This document shows, piece after piece, positions 33,995-41,850 of a stretch of 64,000 nucleotides of DNA. The notes under the pieces were generated by a model. The model saw only the letters and a program-made list of their open reading frames with translations, was not told the DNA's origin and did no database searches. A program made the position numbers and the translations under genes. Numbering within the stretch: the first letter of the stretch is position 1; each line of letters opens with the position of its first letter. Source of the DNA: Methylobacterium pseudosasicola (GTDB taxonomy: Bacteria > Pseudomonadota > Alphaproteobacteria > Rhizobiales > Beijerinckiaceae). The stretch covers positions 59,837 through 123,836 of the forward strand of contig NZ_FOTK01000019.1 of assembly GCF_900114535.1 (NCBI RefSeq), written 5' to 3'.

Positions 33995-35299
33995 TCAGCC
34001 GTAGATCGGGAACCGGTCGGTCAGCGCGTGGACGCGGCTCTTCACCGAGGCCTCGACCTCCGGATCGCCGGCCTCGCCCTTGGCCACCATGCCGTCCAGC
34101 ACCTCGACGATGAAGCCGCCGATCTGCTTGAACTCGGCGACGCCGAAGCCCCGCGAGGTGCCGGCCGGGGTGCCCAGGCGGATGCCCGAGGTGATGGTCG
34201 GCTTCTGGGTGTCGAAGGGCACGCCGTTCTTGTTGCAGGTGATGTCGGCTCGCGACAGGGCGGCCTCGGCAGCCTTGCCGGTGAGGCCCTTCCGCTGCAG
34301 GTCGACCAGCATCAGGTGGTTGTCGGTGCCGCCCGAGGTGATGTCGTAGCCGCCGGAGATCAGGGTGTCGGCGAGCGCCTTGGCGTTCTCCACCACCTGG
34401 CGGGCGTAGATCTTGAACTCGGGCTTGAGCGCCTCACCGAAGGCCACGGCCTTGCCGGCGATGACGTGCATCAGCGGGCCGCCCTGGAGGCCGGGGAAGA
34501 TCGCCGAGTTGAATTTTTTGGCGAGCGCCTCGTCGTTGGTAAGGATCATGCCGCCGCGCGGGCCGCGGAGCGTCTTGTGGGTCGTGGTGGTGACCACGTG
34601 GGCGTGCGGGAACGGCGACGGATGCACGCCGGCCGCGATCAGCCCGGCGAAGTGGGCGGCGTCGACCATGAAGTAGGCGCCGACGGAATCGGCGATCTCA
34701 CGGAACTTGGCGAAGTCCCAGTGACGCGGGTAGCCCGAGCCGCCGGCGATGATCACCTTCGGCTTGTGCTCCTCGGCGAGCGCGGCAACCTGCTCCATGT
34801 CGATGCGCTGGTCATCCCGGCGCACCGTGTAGGAGACCGGCTTGAACCACTTGCCCGAGACGTTGGGCGGGGCGCCGTGGGTGAGGTGGCCGCCGGCCGC
34901 GAGGTCGAGGCCCAAAAAGGTGTCGCCGGGCTGCATCAGGGCCAGGAACACGCCCTGGTTGGCCTGGGAGCCGGAATTCGGCTGCACGTTGGCGAAGCCG
35001 CAATCGAACAGGCGCTTGGCGCGCTCGATGGCGAGATTCTCGGCGATGTCGACGAACTGGCAGCCACCGTAGTAGCGCCGGCCCGGATAGCCTTCCGCGT
35101 ACTTGTTGGTCAGCACAGAACCCTGCGCCTCCAGCACCGCGCGGGAAACGATGTTCTCCGAGGCGATCAGCTCGATCTCGTGCTGCTGGCGGCCGAGTTC
35201 CTTCGACACCGCCTCGGCGATCTCGGGATCGGCCTCGGTCAGCGGGGCGGCGAAGAAGCTGTTCGAGAAGTGCTTGTCGGCGGCGGTACCGGCGCTCAT
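33995..35299 (-). CDS. glyA: Serine hydroxymethyltransferase
   Basis: PLP enzyme interconverting serine and glycine with tetrahydrofolate, central to C1 metabolism; in methylotrophs it can also feed the serine cycle. 434 residues: IELIASENIVSRAVLEAQGS, YAEGYPGRRYYGGCQ, VDAAHFAGLIAAGVHPSPFP and the PLP-lysine motif VTTTTHKTLRGPRGG. The start ATG 35299 gives MSAGTAADKHFSNSFF. No glycine riboswitch is visible upstream. Confidence 0.96.
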   Translation of the reverse strand: MSAGTAADKHFSNSFFAAPLTEADPEIAEAVSKELGRQQHEIELIASENIVSRAVLEAQGSVLTNKYAEGYPGRRYYGGCQFVDIAENLAIERAKRLFDCGFANVQPNSGSQANQGVFLALMQPGDTFLGLDLAAGGHLTHGAPPNVSGKWFKPVSYTVRRDDQRIDMEQVAALAEEHKPKVIIAGGSGYPRHWDFAKFREIADSVGAYFMVDAAHFAGLIAAGVHPSPFPHAHVVTTTTHKTLRGPRGGMILTNDEALAKKFNSAIFPGLQGGPLMHVIAGKAVAFGEALKPEFKIYARQVVENAKALADTLISGGYDITSGGTDNHLMLVDLQRKGLTGKAAEAALSRADITCNKNGVPFDTQKPTITSGIRLGTPAGTSRGFGVAEFKQIGGFIVEVLDGMVAKGEAGDPEVEASVKSRVHALTDRFPIYG

Positions 35300-35701
35300 G
35301 GTCTGCCTCTGTTCTGGTAGGGGCGGGGCCCGGCCTTTCGTCGGCGTGCACGGGCGGGCATTCGAGCGGGATTCCTACACGGGCCGGCCCGCGCCGCCAA
35401 GCACAGGCATTTTGGACGCGCGCAAAGAATTATTTGCCGCAGGGTGCGCATCGCGGCGCCGGGTTGAGGCCGGGGCCGTAAGCTTCGCGTAACGAGATGC
35501 GTTCGTCCAGGCGTCGAATAAATAAGAATCGGACGCCATAGGAGCGGACTTGGACAAGCAAGCCAAAACCGTAGAATGCGAATCAAAATTTCGGATCGGA
35601 TCTTGATATGCCCGCATAAGTTAAATATTTCGTCTCAGGATGGCGGGCAACATAAGAGATAATATTTACTTCAGATCATATTTGCGTCGAGTTTATAGCG
35701 C
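35300..35701. other. AT-richer intergenic region upstream of glyA and the orphan gene
   Basis: 402 bases between divergent genes. The half next to the orphan gene (35500-35700) is clearly AT-rich for this genome (TTAAATATTTCGTCT near 35620; GATAATATTTACTTC near 35660). No RNA gene is recognised. It must contain both promoters. Confidence 0.55.
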
Positions 35702-36151
35702 ATGACTATGGAAGCCTACGTCTTGTGCGCGCGATCTATTTCCAGCACTTCGGAATGGCAGTCCGCGATCGATGCGATTGGATTCGATTTGAAACTTGAA
35801 GCGGATCGGATCCCGCCTACCGTATCCGGTCATCTCCCGGCCACCTGGCAGGGACGTGAGGCAGGCTTCGAGTGCTCGGTCATTCCGTTTTCGGACTTGG
35901 CGGAGACCTACCCCCAAACCGATTTCGGGGGACCATGGGCCTGCGCGTACGCCTTCTATTTCGCGACGTTCCCGGCCTGCGCGGGGACCTGGATCGCGAT
36001 TGCCGCCGCCTTAAGGCTGTCGACGGGCGTCGCCTTCGACCCGCAAGAGGACAAGCTGCTGACCGCCGAGGCCGCAATCCGCTACGCTCATGAGGCAGTG
36101 GCCAGCATCGCAAGGCTCGAAGCGCAGTTCGGCAGAAACACGTCCCTCTGA
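35702..36151 (+). CDS. Orphan hypothetical protein
   Basis: 149 residues, acidic, cytosolic, starting MTMEAYVLCARSISSTSEWQ. It has a Trp-containing domain with YPQTDFGGPWACAYAFYFAT and LAAIRYAHEAVASIARL-like helices at the end. No family recognised. The AT-rich upstream DNA and lower-GC codons suggest acquisition. Its shape (~150 residues, single domain) would fit an immunity-like protein, but there is no toxin neighbour, so no function is assigned. Confidence 0.65.
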   Translation: MTMEAYVLCARSISSTSEWQSAIDAIGFDLKLEADRIPPTVSGHLPATWQGREAGFECSVIPFSDLAETYPQTDFGGPWACAYAFYFATFPACAGTWIAIAAALRLSTGVAFDPQEDKLLTAEAAIRYAHEAVASIARLEAQFGRNTSL

Positions 36152-36179
36152 GTCCGGATCGGGCACATGTCGCCCGCGT

Positions 36180-36491
36180 TCAGGAGACGAAATTCGTCTC
36201 CACCAGCACGGTGTCGGTCTCGAACGCGGCGGCATGCCATGTCCCGGCGGGGAAATGGAACACACTGCCGGCGGAGAATGGCTTGCGGCCCTGCTCGGTC
36301 TCGAGGAACCCGGAGCCGGAGATCACCTGCACGAACTGCTCGTGCGCGTGGCTGTGGCGCTCCGCCGAGACACCCGCCGGGACCACGACCCGCACGAGGC
36401 TCGCGCCGGCGCCCGGGATCGTCCGCTTGGCGACGCCGTTGCCGGCAACACTCTCTTCGCTTGCGTCCCAGGCGGTCAGGTGGTCGGTCAT
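36180..36491 (-). CDS. Small cupin-domain protein
   Basis: 103-residue single-domain cupin. Motif 1 is VPAGVSAERHSHAHEQFVQV with metal-binding His residues and Glu, and motif 2 is FHFPAGTWHAAAF with the last His. ATG 36491 follows GGAG. Such small cupins bind a metal and often a small ligand; no specific role is evident. Convergent with the orphan gene. Confidence 0.85.
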   Translation of the reverse strand: MTDHLTAWDASEESVAGNGVAKRTIPGAGASLVRVVVPAGVSAERHSHAHEQFVQVISGSGFLETEQGRKPFSAGSVFHFPAGTWHAAAFETDTVLVETNFVS

Positions 36492-36566
36492 CGGGCTGTC
36501 TCCTTCACCGCAGGAGATGCCTCCGGGCCGCGCCGGGTCAACGGCCCTGGCAACCCGGATCGTGCG

Positions 36567-37295
36567 TCAACCGGTCCCGCCCTCGGGCGCGCGGCCACGC
36601 CGGGGCTTTGGCGGGCTCGGCTGAGGCTTCGGCGCTGCCGGATCCCCGGGCTTCTCCGAGGACGGCCAAAACGTCTCGAACAGTTCCTGCATCGCCCGGA
36701 TGTTGTTGCCCTGCACCTCGGCCCCGGTGCGCAGCATCTGCTCGATCATGGCGGAGCCCGCCTCGCCGGCCTTCTCCCCCGCGGATTTCGGGGCGGGTTT
36801 CGGCGGTGGGGGCGGGGCCGCGGGGGGCATGAACGCCTTGGCCATCTCGCCCCAGACCGGGCCGAACGGGAACGGCACGGGGGGCGGGGGCGCCTGTACT
36901 GGCTCGGCTTGCGGCTGGTTGAGCATGACGTGGACGATGCTCGCCACCACGGCGCCTGCCATCATCGGCAGCATCTGGCGCAGCACCTGGGCGCCGACGC
37001 CGCTGGTGGCCGAGGCCTGGCGCAGCACCGCCTGCATCAGCTGGGCCGAGCCGAACATCTGGGTGAGGGCTTCGAGCCCCTGAGGCGCGGCGGTGCGGGC
37101 GACATCGGGCATGCCGAACATCCGGGCGAAGCCGTTCGGGTCCAGGCCGGCGCCGCGCTGGAGCCCGAGGGTCAGGGCCGGCATCAGCGCCTCGAAGGCG
37201 CGGGCGGTCTGCTCGGGGGTCAGGCCGAATTGCTGGGCCATCGCCTGGATCCCGGCCTCGCCCTGGGCTTGGAACATCTCGAGCGGGTTGAACAT
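36567..37295 (-). CDS. DUF937 protein with Pro-rich linker and helical tail
   Basis: 242 residues. N-terminal DUF937-type region (about 1-115): QQFGLTPEQTARAFEALMPA, FGSAQLMQAVLRQASATSG and VLRQMLPMMAGAVVASIVHV. A Pro-rich linker follows (about 125-170) with FPFGPVWGEMAKAFMPP embedded, then a helical C-terminus, SAMIEQMLRTGAEVQGNNIR then AMQELFETFW, that recalls phasin-like or granule-associated helices. The granule association is inference. Function unknown. Confidence 0.72.
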   Translation of the reverse strand: MFNPLEMFQAQGEAGIQAMAQQFGLTPEQTARAFEALMPALTLGLQRGAGLDPNGFARMFGMPDVARTAAPQGLEALTQMFGSAQLMQAVLRQASATSGVGAQVLRQMLPMMAGAVVASIVHVMLNQPQAEPVQAPPPPVPFPFGPVWGEMAKAFMPPAAPPPPPKPAPKSAGEKAGEAGSAMIEQMLRTGAEVQGNNIRAMQELFETFWPSSEKPGDPAAPKPQPSPPKPRRGRAPEGGTG

Positions 37296-37439
37296 GACGC
37301 CTCGTCCCTATCCCGGTCGAACCGGCCGGGACGGGGCATCGTGACCGGTTGCGCGGCGAAATACCAGTTCCCGCCGGAGGATCTTGTGCTCAGTCCGGTC
37401 CGGACCGGGAGACGGACGGTATTGCGGGCCGCGCCCGCC

Positions 37440-38888
37440 TCAGCTCACCGGCCCGGGATGGGGCTGGCCGACGGGCAGGGGCACCGCCCGCTGCGGCGCC
37501 GCCTGCGCGACCTCCGGCTCCGGCACGCGCCGGCCCTTCGCCTCCAGCCGGTCGACGGTGCGGCGGGCGAGCAGGAGGCCGGCGATCCCGAAGACCAGGG
37601 AGCCGAGGCCCATGCCGGCGACCACGCCGCGCGGCCCGTAGAGGGCGGCGCCGAGCATCGCGGGCGGCACGGTGCCGAGCGTCGCCCGGCCCCAGTTCAG
37701 CAGGGTCGAGCGGATCGGGAAGCCGAGATTGTTGAACGCGGCATTGCCGAGGAACAGCAGCCCGTTGAAGAACCAGATCGCCCCGCCGGCAAGGCAGAAG
37801 AAGCCGAACAGGTCGCGCGCCACCCCGTGCAGCCCGAACAGGGAGGCCAGGGGCTCGCGGGCGAGGGCCAGGACGATCCAGACCAGCACCGTATAGGCCA
37901 GGGTCACCCGGACCGCTTCGTGCAGGACCCCGCGCATCCGGTCGAACCGACCCGCGCCCCAGTTCTGCGCCAGGATCGGGCCGATCGCCCCCGACAGGGC
38001 GAACAGCCCCCCGAAGGCTACCGGCGTCAGCCGGTCGATCACCGCGGCGGCGGCCACCGCATCGGCCCCGTAGCCAGCAAAGAGCCGCGCCAGGAACGCG
38101 CTCGCCACCGAGGGCGCGAGGTTCGTCAGCACCGCCGGCCCGGCGACCGCCGCCAGGATCGGCGCGTCGGCGACCACATCGGCCACCCGGGGCAGGGCCA
38201 GCAGCCCGTGCTGCATCACGCCGCGCAGGCCAACCGCCACGAAGGTCGCCCGCGCCACGCAGATCGCGATCGCCGCGCCTTCGACGCCGAGGCCGGCGCC
38301 GAAGATCAGCAGCGGATCGAGGAACGCGGTGACGATGGCGCCGGCCAGCGTCACCATCATGGCCTGCCGCGCCGCGCCGACCGCGCGCAGCAGGCCGGTG
38401 AACAGCATGCCGGCGGCGAGCAGGAGGTTCGACGGCAGGGTGATGTCCAGGAACAGCTGCGCCACCCGCAGCGTCTCGCCGCTGGCGCCGATCAGGCGCA
38501 GCAACCGGTCGGACAGGACGAAGATCAGCAGCGCGATGAGCGCGGCGGCGAGGCTCCCGAGCGCCAGCGCCGAGCTAGACAGGCGCCGGGCCTTGTCCCG
38601 GTCGCCCGCGCCCAGGGCCTTCCCGACCAGGGCGCCGGCCGCGATCATCAGGCCGATATTCACTGCGGTGGCGAAGAACTGCACGATCGCGGCGAAGCCG
38701 ATCGCCGCGGTGAGCTTCGGATCGCCGAGCTTCGAGACGTAGAACAGCGACAGCAGGTCGACCACGAAGATCGCCATCAGCCCCACCGAGCCGGTGGCGG
38801 CCATCACGACCACGTGCCGGAGGATCGAGCCGGTGACGAACCGGCCCGCCTGGGCCGGGGGCAGGGTGTCAGGCATCGGGGCGGTCAC
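37440..38888 (-). CDS. MATE family multidrug efflux transporter
   Basis: 482 residues with twelve hydrophobic segments. MATE landmarks: FVVDLLSLFYVSKLGDPKLT in the first helices, AAGALVGKALGAGDRDKARR after helix 2, and the second half repeating GAIGPILAQNWGAGRFDRMR. These Na+/H+-coupled exporters remove cationic drugs and metabolites. Its start overlaps the antiporter stop by four bases (38885-38888), so the two membrane proteins are coupled. Confidence 0.92.
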   Translation of the reverse strand: MTAPMPDTLPPAQAGRFVTGSILRHVVVMAATGSVGLMAIFVVDLLSLFYVSKLGDPKLTAAIGFAAIVQFFATAVNIGLMIAAGALVGKALGAGDRDKARRLSSSALALGSLAAALIALLIFVLSDRLLRLIGASGETLRVAQLFLDITLPSNLLLAAGMLFTGLLRAVGAARQAMMVTLAGAIVTAFLDPLLIFGAGLGVEGAAIAICVARATFVAVGLRGVMQHGLLALPRVADVVADAPILAAVAGPAVLTNLAPSVASAFLARLFAGYGADAVAAAAVIDRLTPVAFGGLFALSGAIGPILAQNWGAGRFDRMRGVLHEAVRVTLAYTVLVWIVLALAREPLASLFGLHGVARDLFGFFCLAGGAIWFFNGLLFLGNAAFNNLGFPIRSTLLNWGRATLGTVPPAMLGAALYGPRGVVAGMGLGSLVFGIAGLLLARRTVDRLEAKGRRVPEPEVAQAAPQRAVPLPVGQPHPGPVS

Positions 38889-40867
38889 GCATCCCGGGCG
38901 GTGCCTTCCGATTCCAGCTCGGGCTCCGGATCGACCTCGCTCTCGGCCTCGGCCGCATCGGGCTCCTGCGGGGCGAGGGCGGGCTTGTCCAGAAGCCGCT
39001 CGGCCGCCTCGCGCCGGTCGTTGCCGATCAGGTCGCGGGTCTCGGTGCTCAAGGCGCGGGCCGGCCGGACCGGCTCGGTCAGCGGCTCAGGCTTCAGGCC
39101 CGCCGCAGCGCCGCGCATCCAGCCGGCACCCTCCGGCAGGGCGCCCGCCTGCTGCAGCACCAAACGGGCGATGTCGCGCTTGCGCACGTCGTCGGCCCGG
39201 GCCGCGGCCACCTCCGGCGACAGGCCGAGCCCCTCCAGGGCCGCGCGCCCGAAGGCGAGGGCCGATTCCGCGGTCTCGCGGATCTGGAAATCGACGTCCC
39301 GGTTCATCAGCTCGACGGCGTGCAGGCGGTCATAGGCGCGCACGAAGGTGCGGACGTTGGAGAACTCCTCGTGCACGATGTCGACAATCTTGAGCGCCCC
39401 GGCGCGGTCGTCCACGCAGATGCAGACCAGCTCGACCCGGCCGATCCCGGCGGCGCGAAGCACGTCGAGCCGGGTGCCGTCGCCGTAATAGATCCGGAAG
39501 CCGAAGCGCGAGGCCGCGCGCAGCTGCTCCACGTCCTTGTCGATCACCGTCACCGGAATCCCCTCGGCCAGCAGCACCTGGGTCAGCACCTGCCCGAACC
39601 GGCCGAAGCCGATCACCAGCACCCGGGCCTCGCCGCTCTCGGCGAGTTCCGCGGAGGGCTCCGACACGTCGACCTGCTCCCGGGCGGTGCGGCGCTCGAT
39701 CAGCTTGTCGAGGCCCTTGGCGGCGATCGGCCCGATCAGCATGGTGAGCGCCGCCAGCGCCACCGCGAAGCGCGTCGCCGTGGGCCCGGTGAGCCCGAGC
39801 TCCTCCGCCTGCGGCAGCAGCACGAAGGCGAACTCGCCCGCCGGCGCCAGCACGGCCGCGCCGCGCAAGGCCCCGAGGGTATCGGAGCCGAACAGCCGGA
39901 ACAGGCCGGCGACCAGCGCGACCTTGAGCAGGATCGCCCCGAGCGTCGCCCCGAACAAAGCCGGCCAGACCTCCCGCACGAGGCCGCCGTCGATCGACAT
40001 GCCGACGCTCATGAAGAACAGGCCGAGCAGCATGCCGCGGAACGGCTCGATCTCGGCCTCGAGCTGGTGGCGGAAGTTCGATTCGGCGAGCAGGATGCCG
40101 GCCAGGAACGCGCCCATCGCCATCGACAGGCCGACCTGCTCCATCAGCAGCGCGGTGCCGAGCACCACCAGGAGCGCCGCCGCGGTCATGACCTCGCGGG
40201 CGCCGCTGGCCGCGAGCAGGCGGAAGAACGGGTTGAGGCCGTAGCGGCCGACCAGCACCACGGTGAGGATCGCCGCCACCGCCTTGCCGGTGGAGATCGC
40301 CGCCGTCCCGAGCCAGGGGCCGCCGGTCTCGTCGCCCGCCGAGGCCAGCAGCGGCATCAGCGCCAGGATGCCGACCACCGACAGGTCCTGGAACAGCAGC
40401 ACCGCGAAGGCCCGGCCCCCGTAGGCGCTGCCGAGATCGCCCCGCTCCTCCAGGAGCTGCAAGGCCACCGCGGTGGCCGACAGGGCAAGCGCGATCCCGA
40501 TCACCGAGGCCGCCCCGAAGCTGAGGCCGGCGGCCAGCCCGACGCCCCCCAGGACCAGCGCGCAGGCGACGAGCTGCGCCGCGCCGAGGCCGAAAATGTC
40601 CCGCCGCATCGAGACGAGCTGCGACAGGTGCAATTCCAGCCCGACGATGAACAGCAGCAGCACCACGCCGATCTCGGCGACGCTCGCGGCGGTGTCGGGC
40701 TCAGCGATCAGCGACAGGCCGGACGGGCCGATCAGCACCCCGGCCACGAGGTAGCCCAGCACGGCGCTCTGGCCGATCAGCCGGAACACCGGCACGCCGA
40801 TCACCGCCGCCGCCAGAAAGGTCAGGACCGGCGGCAGGAAGCTCGCATGTTCGACGGGGCTCGCCAT
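38885..40867 (-). CDS. CPA2-family monovalent cation/H+ antiporter, KefB/KefC-like
   Basis: 660 residues from ATG 40867; a longer frame to 41206 has no membrane character and is rejected. The Na_H_exchanger half has about 12-13 segments with GYLVAGVLIGPSGLSLIAEP and AVALQLLEERGDLGSAYG. The C-terminal RCK/TrkA-N domain is ARVLVIGFGRFGQVLTQVLL with ...IDKD and YYGDGTRLDVLRAAG, which binds a nucleotide. The final ~80 residues are an acidic Glu/Asp-rich tail. Potassium efflux in response to electrophiles is the usual KefB/C role; an ancillary KefF/G gene is not adjacent. Confidence 0.9.
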   Translation of the reverse strand: MASPVEHASFLPPVLTFLAAAVIGVPVFRLIGQSAVLGYLVAGVLIGPSGLSLIAEPDTAASVAEIGVVLLLFIVGLELHLSQLVSMRRDIFGLGAAQLVACALVLGGVGLAAGLSFGAASVIGIALALSATAVALQLLEERGDLGSAYGGRAFAVLLFQDLSVVGILALMPLLASAGDETGGPWLGTAAISTGKAVAAILTVVLVGRYGLNPFFRLLAASGAREVMTAAALLVVLGTALLMEQVGLSMAMGAFLAGILLAESNFRHQLEAEIEPFRGMLLGLFFMSVGMSIDGGLVREVWPALFGATLGAILLKVALVAGLFRLFGSDTLGALRGAAVLAPAGEFAFVLLPQAEELGLTGPTATRFAVALAALTMLIGPIAAKGLDKLIERRTAREQVDVSEPSAELAESGEARVLVIGFGRFGQVLTQVLLAEGIPVTVIDKDVEQLRAASRFGFRIYYGDGTRLDVLRAAGIGRVELVCICVDDRAGALKIVDIVHEEFSNVRTFVRAYDRLHAVELMNRDVDFQIRETAESALAFGRAALEGLGLSPEVAAARADDVRKRDIARLVLQQAGALPEGAGWMRGAAAGLKPEPLTEPVRPARALSTETRDLIGNDRREAAERLLDKPALAPQEPDAAEAESEVDPEPELESEGTARDA

Positions 40868-41064
40868 GCAGATCTTCTCGGTGGATATCTTCGGATTCGT
40901 CGGCGCAGGCTCCGGCTTAGCGCGGGCCGCGCCGCGATGCGAGATGCGCGGGCGTGCCGTTCGGCACAAGCGGGCGCCGGGGCCTGAGAAGATTCGATGC
41001 TCCGACGGTCTCATATCCGCGGGGGTGACACGGGAATTGACACTCGCCCCGATGCGCTCGAGAC

Positions 41065-41102
41065 TATGGCATCGATGACATATGTCGGATATGGCATATA
41101 AG
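41065..41102 (+). promoter_or_regulatory. Promoter and repeated site upstream of the TumE-like gene
   Basis: A sigma70-like promoter is readable as ATGACA (41075-41080), 16-base spacer, TATAAG (41097-41102), 18 bases before the GTG start. TATGGCAT occurs twice, at 41065-41072 and 41090-41097, flanking and overlapping these boxes. This is where an autoregulating antitoxin would bind; that role is inference. Confidence 0.45.
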
Positions 41103-41119
41103 AGGCGAGCCATTGAGCC

Positions 41120-41413
41120 GTGGCAGTCGCGATCTCCTATTTCGATGAGAAACTCGTCTATCCGGACGGCGCGATCCTCCAGATGCGCATATGGCAAGTG
41201 CCGCAACCGGTACGGGGCTCAACGCACGAATTCAAATATTCGCTGTTCTACGGACGACCCGGTCTTCGGATCCTGGCCTACGACAACGAAGCCGGAAAAG
41301 GCGATCACGTCCATCGCCTCAACAATGAGACGGCTTACGCGTTCGTATCCGTCGAACGGCTCGTGGCCGACTTTCTGGCCGAAGTCTCTCTCCTACGCGG
41401 AGGTGCATTGTGA
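41120..41413 (+). CDS. TumE-like toxin (DUF6516 family)
   Basis: 97 residues from GTG 41120. Family-like features are VYPDGAILQMRIWQVPQP, THEFKYSLFYGRPGLRILAY, then DNEAGKGDHVHR, all typical of TumE-type toxins of toxin-antitoxin systems. Its stop overlaps the next gene's start (41410-41413), the usual coupled toxin-antitoxin layout. The assignment is by recognition. The GC content is lower than in the flanking genes, consistent with mobility. Confidence 0.75.
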   Translation: MAVAISYFDEKLVYPDGAILQMRIWQVPQPVRGSTHEFKYSLFYGRPGLRILAYDNEAGKGDHVHRLNNETAYAFVSVERLVADFLAEVSLLRGGAL

Positions 41414-41799
41414 TGGATCACATCAAAGTCGTTATCGGCGGCTCGGCCGAGGATATGGGTCACCGCTTCATCGAGCGCTGGAAGCAGGCGGAAGCCGGCG
41501 ATCTGACACCGGCGGAACCCGTCCTGATCTTCAAGGATCTCAAGACTTTCAAGAACGTCATCTCGGACCAGCGCGTGGCTCTGCTGGAAGCGTTGTTCAA
41601 GTCCGGCAGTGCGCGGTCGATCCGTGCGCTGGCGAAGACCCTGGATCGGGATTATCGCCGGGTCCACGACGATGTCCGGGTCCTGATCGATGCAGGCTTG
41701 ATCAGGCAGGAGGATATGACGCTCTGGCCGGCCGTGAGGGAAGTCCGGCTCTCCCTCAGCTTCGCGTCGGAGGACAGCGGCGATCGCCGGGCCTCGTGA
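41410..41799 (+). CDS. TumA-like antitoxin, winged-helix DNA-binding protein
   Basis: 129 residues. After an N-terminal segment (HIKVVIGGSAEDMGHRFIER) comes FKDLKTFKNVISDQRVALLE and a winged HTH, ARSIRALAKTLDRDYRRVHD with DVRVLIDAGLIRQED. This is the profile of the HVO_A0114/TumA-type antitoxins that pair with TumE. It overlaps the toxin by four bases and likely represses the shared promoter. Confidence 0.78.
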   Translation: MMDHIKVVIGGSAEDMGHRFIERWKQAEAGDLTPAEPVLIFKDLKTFKNVISDQRVALLEALFKSGSARSIRALAKTLDRDYRRVHDDVRVLIDAGLIRQEDMTLWPAVREVRLSLSFASEDSGDRRAS

Positions 41800-41850
41800 C
41801 GCATCGAAGCTTCCGAGGCACGCCTTCGGCCGCCCGCAGCGCTTGCCGGA

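Noticed and set aside
36090..39335. A 1081-codon open frame on the plus strand
   Set aside because: It is antisense to the DUF937, MATE and antiporter genes and has the Arg/Gly/His-rich composition of a GC-bias shadow.
40868..41206. N-terminal extension of the antiporter
   Set aside because: The added 113 residues are polar and Arg-rich, and overlap the toxin-antitoxin promoter region; ATG 40867 starts directly before the first membrane helix.
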